A stretch of DNA of 48,161 nt from Rhodocyclaceae bacterium (GTDB taxonomy: Bacteria; Pseudomonadota; Gammaproteobacteria; Burkholderiales; Rhodocyclaceae): assembly GCA_016791115.1 (NCBI GenBank), contig JAEUNL010000040.1, forward strand, positions 1 to 48,161, in the 5' to 3' direction. Below the pieces are notes generated by a model. The model worked only from the letters and a program-made list of their open reading frames with translations. It made no database searches and was not told the DNA's origin. Positions 42,102-48,161 of this stretch are shown one piece after another. Position numbers and translations under genes: made by a program. Every line of letters begins with the position of its first letter. The first letter of the stretch is position 1.

Positions 42102-42800
42102 GTGGCGCTGACCGGCTCGCTGATTCCCGCCGCAGCCGTCGCGGCCGTGGCCGGCGTTCCCGCGCTGATCGTCTGGCGCCGCTATCGCGACCTCAAGCGC
42201 GAACGCTTCATCCGCGACGCCCCGCTGCCTGCCGGGCTGCTCGATCGTCTCGCAAAGCGCCGGCCGCAGTTCGACCTCAAGCAGCGCGCGCTGGTCGCGC
42301 ATGCGCTGCGCCAGTACTTCGTCGTCTACCTGCGTGCGCGCGGCAAGTACGTGTCGATGCCCTCTCAGGCGGTGGACGACCTGTGGCACGAGTTCATCCT
42401 GTTCACCAGGGCCTACCGCGAATACTGCGACAAGGCCTTCGGCCGCTTTTTCGACCACACGCCCGCGGTCGCGCTATCGCCCGACAAGCGCAGCAACGCC
42501 GGCCTGCGGCGCACCTGGTGGCATGCCTGCAAGGAAGAGCACATCGACCCGCGCCACCCGAGCCGCCTGCCGCTGCTGTTCGCCATCGACCAGAAGCTGG
42601 GCATCGCCGACGGCTTCGTCTATTCGCCCGACTGCCGCGAAGCCCGCACCCGCGGCGACAACACGGTCAATTGCGCCGGCGACTTCGGCGATTCCGGCGT
42701 GGACGGCTCGACCGACGGATTCGGCGATTCGGGCGGCGACAGTGGCAGCGATGGCGGCGGTGGCTGCGGCGGCGGCGGTTGCGGCGGCGGGGGCGACTGA
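42102..42800 (+). CDS. Glycine-rich-domain protein with Gly/Cys tail
   Basis: 232 residues from a GTG. One N-terminal hydrophobic segment (about 6-24, AAAVAAVAGVPALIVW) anchors a domain with VDDLWHEFILFTRAYREYC and DKAFGRFFDHTP, typical of the glycine-rich-domain family. The last 40 residues are rich in Gly, Asp and Ser and end in a Gly-Cys tract (CGGGGCGGGG). The tail could bind metal or form disulfides, or be disordered. It follows the orphan ParA by 7 bp. Function is unknown. Confidence 0.78.
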   Translation: MALTGSLIPAAAVAAVAGVPALIVWRRYRDLKRERFIRDAPLPAGLLDRLAKRRPQFDLKQRALVAHALRQYFVVYLRARGKYVSMPSQAVDDLWHEFILFTRAYREYCDKAFGRFFDHTPAVALSPDKRSNAGLRRTWWHACKEEHIDPRHPSRLPLLFAIDQKLGIADGFVYSPDCREARTRGDNTVNCAGDFGDSGVDGSTDGFGDSGGDSGSDGGGGCGGGGCGGGGD

Positions 42801-43061
42801 GCCACCGCGCCAGAAGGCGCATTCACAGGCTTTTTCAGGCATGGCACCGCCAGGAGCCTCATGCAGCCTTGCTCCCGGGCGGACATGCCTGAAGGCCGAA
42901 TGTCCATGCGCCCCCCAGGGCGGTCCGTTTTCGAGATTCCCGCCGTTCCGGGGGCACGAAATCTTTTCCGGCAATCGGCGTCAAAACGCGGACGGGCACC
43001 GAAGAACTGACCTGAACAGTCGACCGCCCATGCCCCGATCACGCCACCGGGAGAGGGCAGC

Positions 43062-43487
43062 ATGAAAATCCGTATCGCCCTCGTGGCATCCACTGCCCTC
43101 GTTGCATCCCTCGCGCTTGCCCGGCCGACCGCCGAGCGCAACGGCATCCTGACCGACACGGGCGGCAAGACGCTCTACAACTTCGACAAGGACGGCGGCG
43201 GCAAGAGCGCCTGCTACGGCCAATGCGCGACCGCCTGGCCGCCGGCGATCGCCGCCAGCGGCGCCGAGGCAAGCGGCGACCACGGCCTGATCAAGCGCGA
43301 CGACGGTTCGATGCAATGGACCTACAAGGGCAAGCCGCTTTACTACTTCGCCGGCGACAAGCAGCCCGGCCAGCGCCTCGGCGACGGACAGGGCGGCGTC
43401 TGGCACGCGATCGCGGCCGGCGCGGCGGCGGGCGGCAGCACGACCTCCGGCGCGACCAGCGCTGGCTATTCGAACTACGGTTACTGA
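43062..43487 (+). CDS. COG4315-type exported protein with lipoprotein-15 repeats
   Basis: 141 residues. A signal peptide (about 1-20, ending ALARP) precedes two copies of the PF03640-type unit: ILTDTGGKTLYNFDKD followed by CYGQCATAWPP, and MQWTYKGKPLYYFAGD. The cysteine pair CYGQC may form a disulfide. The C-terminus is Gly/Ser/Tyr-rich (GYSNYGY). A GGGAGAGG ribosome binding site lies before the ATG. These proteins are widespread and exported; their function is not known. It converges with the panE-like gene. Confidence 0.9.
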   Translation: MKIRIALVASTALVASLALARPTAERNGILTDTGGKTLYNFDKDGGGKSACYGQCATAWPPAIAASGAEASGDHGLIKRDDGSMQWTYKGKPLYYFAGDKQPGQRLGDGQGGVWHAIAAGAAAGGSTTSGATSAGYSNYGY

Positions 43488-43501
43488 AGGAAGCGATCGC
43501 A

Positions 43502-43519
43502 GCGCCCGGCCCCGGGCGC
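43502..43519. terminator. GC hairpin between convergent COG4315 and panE-like genes
   Basis: GCGCCCGG-CC-CCGGGCGC is a perfect 8-bp inverted repeat in the 36-bp gap between convergent stops. There is no T-run on either strand. Confidence 0.35.
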
Positions 43520-43523
43520 CCGA

Positions 43524-44486
<963 letters not shown>

Positions 44487-44514
44487 GGCATCTCTCCCGA
44501 CAGACGGCCGCAGC

Positions 44515-46755
44515 TCAGGCGGGTGTCAGCTTGGCAACCGACAGCGCCAACCACTTGATGCCTTCGCGGCCGAAATTCACCTGCACGCGCGCGTCCGAGC
44601 CCGAGCCTTCGGCACTCACGATGACCCCTTGGCCGAACTTGGCGTGCTGCACCTGCTGGCCGATGCGGAAGCCGCCGCCGCTGTTCTCGGTCTCGTAACG
44701 CGTACGCACCGGCGGGGCCGACGGATAGGCCGGCTTCGGCTCATAGTAGCGGTTGCCCCACGTGGGTTCCGCCACGCGCTGCGGCCGGACCTTGGGCGTC
44801 AGCCACTTCGTTAGCAGCTCCGGTATTTCTTCGAGGAAACGCGACTTCATGTTGTAGCGCGTCTGCCCGTGCAGCATGCGCGTCTGCGCGAACGAGAGGT
44901 AGAGCCGCTCGCGCGCCCGCGTCACCGCGACGTACATAAGGCGACGTTCCTCTTCGAGGCCCTTGTCCTCGAGGATGCTGTTCTCGTGCGGAAAGAGGCC
45001 CTCTTCGAGTCCGCTGATGAAGACGATGTTGAACTCGAGCCCCTTGGCCGAGTGCACCGTCATCAGTTGCACCGCGTCGTCCGAATCGCCGGCCTGGTGC
45101 TCGCCGGCTTCGAGCGATGCGTGGGCAAGGAACGACGCCAGCGGATCGGGCGGCACGACCGGCGCGTCGGTCACCGCGTCGCCGGGCGGCTGCTCGACCG
45201 GGAATCCTTCCTCGCTGACGAAATTGACCGCGGCGTTGACCAGTTCGTCGAGGTTGGCGAGGCGGTCCTGGCCTTCCTTCTCGGTCTTGTAGTGCGCGAC
45301 CAGGCCGGACAGCTCGATCGCCTGCTCCACCATCTCGGGCAGGGAAAGGCCTTCGCAGGCCGCACGCAGCCTGTCGATCAGCGCGACGAACACGCCGACC
45401 GACTGCCCGGCCTTGCCACCCAGGTTTTTCGCGGCCGCCCACAGGCTCGCCGCGCCCTCGCCCATCACCGGCCTGGCGGCATCCTGCAACTGTTCGAGCG
45501 AACGTGCGCCGATGCCGCGCGTCGGGAAATTCACCACGCGGGCGAACGCGGTGTCGTCATCCGGGTTGGCGATAAGCCGCAGGTAGGCGAGCGCATGCTT
45601 GATTTCCTGGCGCTCGAAGAAGCGCAGGCCGCCATAGACCCGGTAAGGCAGGTTGGCGGTAAACAAGGCATGTTCGAGCACGCGCGACTGCGCGTTGCTG
45701 CGGTAAAGCAGCGCTATTTCGCGCCGCGCCGTGCCTTCCATCACCAGCGAGCGGATTTCCTCCACCACCCAGCGAGCCTCTTCGGTGTCGCTCATCGCCT
45801 CGTAGACGCGGATCGGCTCGCCCGAGCCGCGGTCGGTCCACAGGTTCTTGCCGAGACGGCCGGCGTTGTTCTTGATGATGGCGTTGGCGGCGTCGAGGAT
45901 GTTGCCGTGCGAGCGGTAGTTCTGCTCGAGGCGGATCACGTTCGGCACCCTGAACTCGCGCTCGAAATCGCGCATGTTGCCAACCTCGGCGCCGCGGAAC
46001 GCGTAGATGCTCTGGTCGTCGTCACCGACCGCCATCACGCAGGCGCCGCCGCCGGCCAGCAGCTTGAGCCAGCGGTACTGCAGCACGTTGGTGTCCTGGA
46101 ACTCGTCGACCAGGATGTGGCGGAAGCGCGCCTGATAGTGCGCGCGGATCGGCTCGACGCGTTCCAGCAGCTCGTAGGTGCGCAACAGCAGTTCGGCGAA
46201 ATCCACCACGCCCTCGCGCTGGCACTGGTTCTCGTATTCCTGGTAGATCTCGACGCGGCGGCGGGTGAAGTCGTCCCACGCCTCGACCGCGTGCGCACGC
46301 AGTCCGGCTTCTTTCGAGGCGTTGATGAAATGCATCAGGTCTCGCGGCGGGTATTTCTCGTCGTCGATATTGAGCGCCTTGAGCAGGCGCTTGATCGCCG
46401 AGAGTTGGTCGGCACTGTCGAGGATCTGGAAAGTCTGCGGCAACGCCGCCTCACGCCAGTGCGCGCGCAGCAGCCGGTTGCACAGGCCATGGAAGGTGCC
46501 GATCCACATGCCGCGCGTGTTGATCGGCAGCATCGCCGACAGCCGCGCCAACATTTCCTTGGCGGCCTTGTTGGTGAAGGTGACCGCCAACACGCCATGC
46601 GGCCCGACCTGCCCGGTCTGGATCAGCCACGCGATGCGGGTGGTGAGTACCCGCGTCTTGCCGGATCCGGCACCGGCGAGGATCAAGGCGTGCTGGGCCG
46701 GCAGGGTGACGGCCGCGAGTTGTTCGGGGTTGAGGTTGTCGAGCAGGCTGGGCAT
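44515..46755 (-). CDS. uvrD: UvrD/PcrA-type DNA helicase
   Basis: 746 residues, superfamily 1A helicase. Motif I is AGAGSGKTRVL, motif II DEFQDTN, motif III DDDQSIYAFRGA, motif V VHSAKGLEF and motif VI YVAVTRARERLYL. The C-terminal Tudor-like module (QVQHAKFGQGVIV and VQVNFGREGIKWL) resembles that of UvrD/PcrA, which contacts RNA polymerase and duplex DNA. The ATG at 46755 is used; a longer upstream frame has no family similarity. It unwinds DNA in nucleotide excision and mismatch repair and replication restart. The panE-like gene follows by 28 bp. Confidence 0.96.
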   Translation of the reverse strand: MPSLLDNLNPEQLAAVTLPAQHALILAGAGSGKTRVLTTRIAWLIQTGQVGPHGVLAVTFTNKAAKEMLARLSAMLPINTRGMWIGTFHGLCNRLLRAHWREAALPQTFQILDSADQLSAIKRLLKALNIDDEKYPPRDLMHFINASKEAGLRAHAVEAWDDFTRRRVEIYQEYENQCQREGVVDFAELLLRTYELLERVEPIRAHYQARFRHILVDEFQDTNVLQYRWLKLLAGGGACVMAVGDDDQSIYAFRGAEVGNMRDFEREFRVPNVIRLEQNYRSHGNILDAANAIIKNNAGRLGKNLWTDRGSGEPIRVYEAMSDTEEARWVVEEIRSLVMEGTARREIALLYRSNAQSRVLEHALFTANLPYRVYGGLRFFERQEIKHALAYLRLIANPDDDTAFARVVNFPTRGIGARSLEQLQDAARPVMGEGAASLWAAAKNLGGKAGQSVGVFVALIDRLRAACEGLSLPEMVEQAIELSGLVAHYKTEKEGQDRLANLDELVNAAVNFVSEEGFPVEQPPGDAVTDAPVVPPDPLASFLAHASLEAGEHQAGDSDDAVQLMTVHSAKGLEFNIVFISGLEEGLFPHENSILEDKGLEEERRLMYVAVTRARERLYLSFAQTRMLHGQTRYNMKSRFLEEIPELLTKWLTPKVRPQRVAEPTWGNRYYEPKPAYPSAPPVRTRYETENSGGGFRIGQQVQHAKFGQGVIVSAEGSGSDARVQVNFGREGIKWLALSVAKLTPA

Positions 46756-47083
46756 GGATCGATTGTACGCGAGCCCGCCGGGTAGCCTGGATCGCAAGGA
46801 TCTGTTGCATCGACACAACAGGGCGCGAGCCAAATCCGGCCATTTTCCCCATATCTTTCAGACAATTGAAAAACAGGGCCGGTATGTCAAACCGTTAGTT
46901 TAGGCCTTGGCCTCTATTCTTGTGCAATGCAGCACAAACGTGTGTTTTTTCACCTATACTCCGGGATAACCCGGATCATAATTTAGTCGGGTATTAAAGT
47001 TGTTGCAGCGCAGAACCGTTGTAGACCGTGCCCACAAGGCATCGAGCGAACCGGCAAGCGCCATTTCGTAAGGAGAACTGCAG
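46756..47083. other. Divergent regulatory region with two small inverted repeats
   Basis: 328 bp between uvrD and the small conserved gene. TTGTGC/GCACAA (46920-46937) and CCGGG-ATAA-CCCGG (46963-46976) are inverted repeats. TATACT at 46955-46960 is a candidate -10 element for the rightward gene. No open frame with support was found. Confidence 0.4.
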
Positions 47084-47428
47084 ATGAAATCGCCGAAAAT
47101 CCTCCCCTGGCTGGCCAAGACCTCCGGCCTGCCCCTGGCCCGCGTGGAAGAACTGTGGGCCGACGCCCTGCGCCATGCGACCCTGAAGACCGGCTGGGTG
47201 AATACCTCCGATTACTGGAAGGTCGCCAACGAGAAGTTGCGTGAGCTGATCGAGGCCGAAGCGCTGGCCTACCACCCGCCGGAAGTCACGCCGTGGGTGC
47301 TGTTCAACATGCGCCTCGGCGCAATGCCGATCATGGCCGCCAACCAGGTTGCGCTGATCTGGTCCGCCGCGGTGGGCCGTTTGGCAAAGCCTCGCCGCCA
47401 TCTGACGACAACGCGCCACGCCGCCTGA
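47084..47428 (+). CDS. Small conserved hypothetical protein
   Basis: 114 residues, cytoplasmic, mainly helical, with well-defined features such as LARVEELWADALRHATLKTG and NTSDYWKVANEKLRELIEAEA, and a hydrophobic stretch (WVLFNMRLGAMPIMAANQVALIW) that could bind a membrane or partner. I recognise it as a type common in Betaproteobacteria but know no function. AAGGAGA precedes the ATG, a good ribosome binding site. A long regulated-looking leader precedes it and a strong terminator follows, so it is an independent and perhaps highly expressed transcript. Confidence 0.8.
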   Translation: MKSPKILPWLAKTSGLPLARVEELWADALRHATLKTGWVNTSDYWKVANEKLRELIEAEALAYHPPEVTPWVLFNMRLGAMPIMAANQVALIWSAAVGRLAKPRRHLTTTRHAA

Positions 47429-47495
47429 GCGGCAAGGGCGGATCGGCCGCACCAGACGGACCGACCGCATCCTCCCCGCAGGACCGATCGCAGAG

Positions 47496-47519
47496 GGCAC
47501 GCGCAGGCGTGCCTTTTTT
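47496..47519 (+). terminator. Rho-independent terminator
   Basis: GGCACGC-GCAG-GCGTGCC is a perfect 7-bp stem with a 4-nt loop, followed by TTTTTT. It ends the transcript of the small conserved gene and separates it from leuS. Confidence 0.9.
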
Positions 47520-47570
47520 CTTGTCCGGCCCGCTTGCATTGCGCCCGACAGACGGCTCACATTCCCCTGA

Positions 47571-48161
<591 letters not shown>

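Noticed and set aside
42680..42800. Gly/Cys tail as a possible bacteriocin or peptide precursor
   Set aside because: It is the end of a 232-residue membrane-anchored domain protein, and similar tails are common in that family.

Overview
The window is high-GC, tightly packed chromosomal DNA from a betaproteobacterium. A Rhodocyclales-like lineage is my best guess, from the look of the housekeeping proteins, but this is an impression and not a measured placement. Core genes are dnaE, uvrD, maeB, qor and the start of leuS. Accessory material sits between them. No complete mobile element, CRISPR array, rRNA or convincing tRNA was seen.

Layout. (1) 1-1012: the start of an exported fibronectin-III-like protein on the minus strand, preceded by a clear cyclic-di-GMP-I (GEMM) riboswitch and about 580 bp without a gene. 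(2) 1013-4965: dnaE followed by a WbuC-type cupin. (3) 5160-8096: a two-gene unit in which a protein carrying an RNA-polymerase-alpha-CTD-like domain plus Sel1 repeats overlaps a SIMPL-domain gene, then two AT-richer orphan membrane-protein genes and yaeQ. (4) 8101-11311: ovoA (ovothiol biosynthesis), divergent from the tRNA hydroxylase/rhodanese trhO. (5) 11339-15573: pirin, WrbA-like flavoprotein, FMN reductase and rhomboid protease in one minus-strand run, divergent from a LysR regulator. (6) 15586-21518: a small hypothetical/lipoprotein pair, then an ArsR regulator divergent from an MFP-RND-DUF2892 efflux operon. A perfect 13-bp inverted repeat covers the efflux promoter.

(7) 21612-26395: a surface-glycosylation-like cluster (GtrB-type glycosyltransferase, GtrA flippase, methyltransferase, 900-residue membrane protein). 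(8) 26589-28320: an orphan ParA ATPase and a translationally coupled pair of Tat-exported half-ferritin and c-type cytochrome. (9) 28461-32603: a twice-frameshifted AAA/DUF4143 ATPase, a membrane protein with a TIR-like soluble domain, a PGDYG protein and small unknown genes, separated by gene-poor DNA. (10) 32739-34740: an ECF sigma factor, a bicupin presumed anti-sigma factor and an SRPBCC protein, all translationally coupled. (11) 34925-41085: a PLP decarboxylase convergent with a minus-strand run of maeB, outer membrane phospholipase A, qor and a small periplasmic protein. (12) 41288-48161: a second orphan ParA, a glycine-rich protein, a COG4315-type exported protein, panE-like reductase, uvrD, a small conserved gene with a clear terminator, and leuS (cut by the window end).

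Many neighbouring genes overlap by 4 bp (ATGA or GTGA), so translational coupling is common here. The least ordinary features are the alpha-CTD/Sel1 protein with its SIMPL partner, the riboswitch-controlled exoprotein, the half-ferritin/cytochrome pair, the ArsR operator-promoter, and the zinc-finger-less bicupin linked to an ECF sigma factor.
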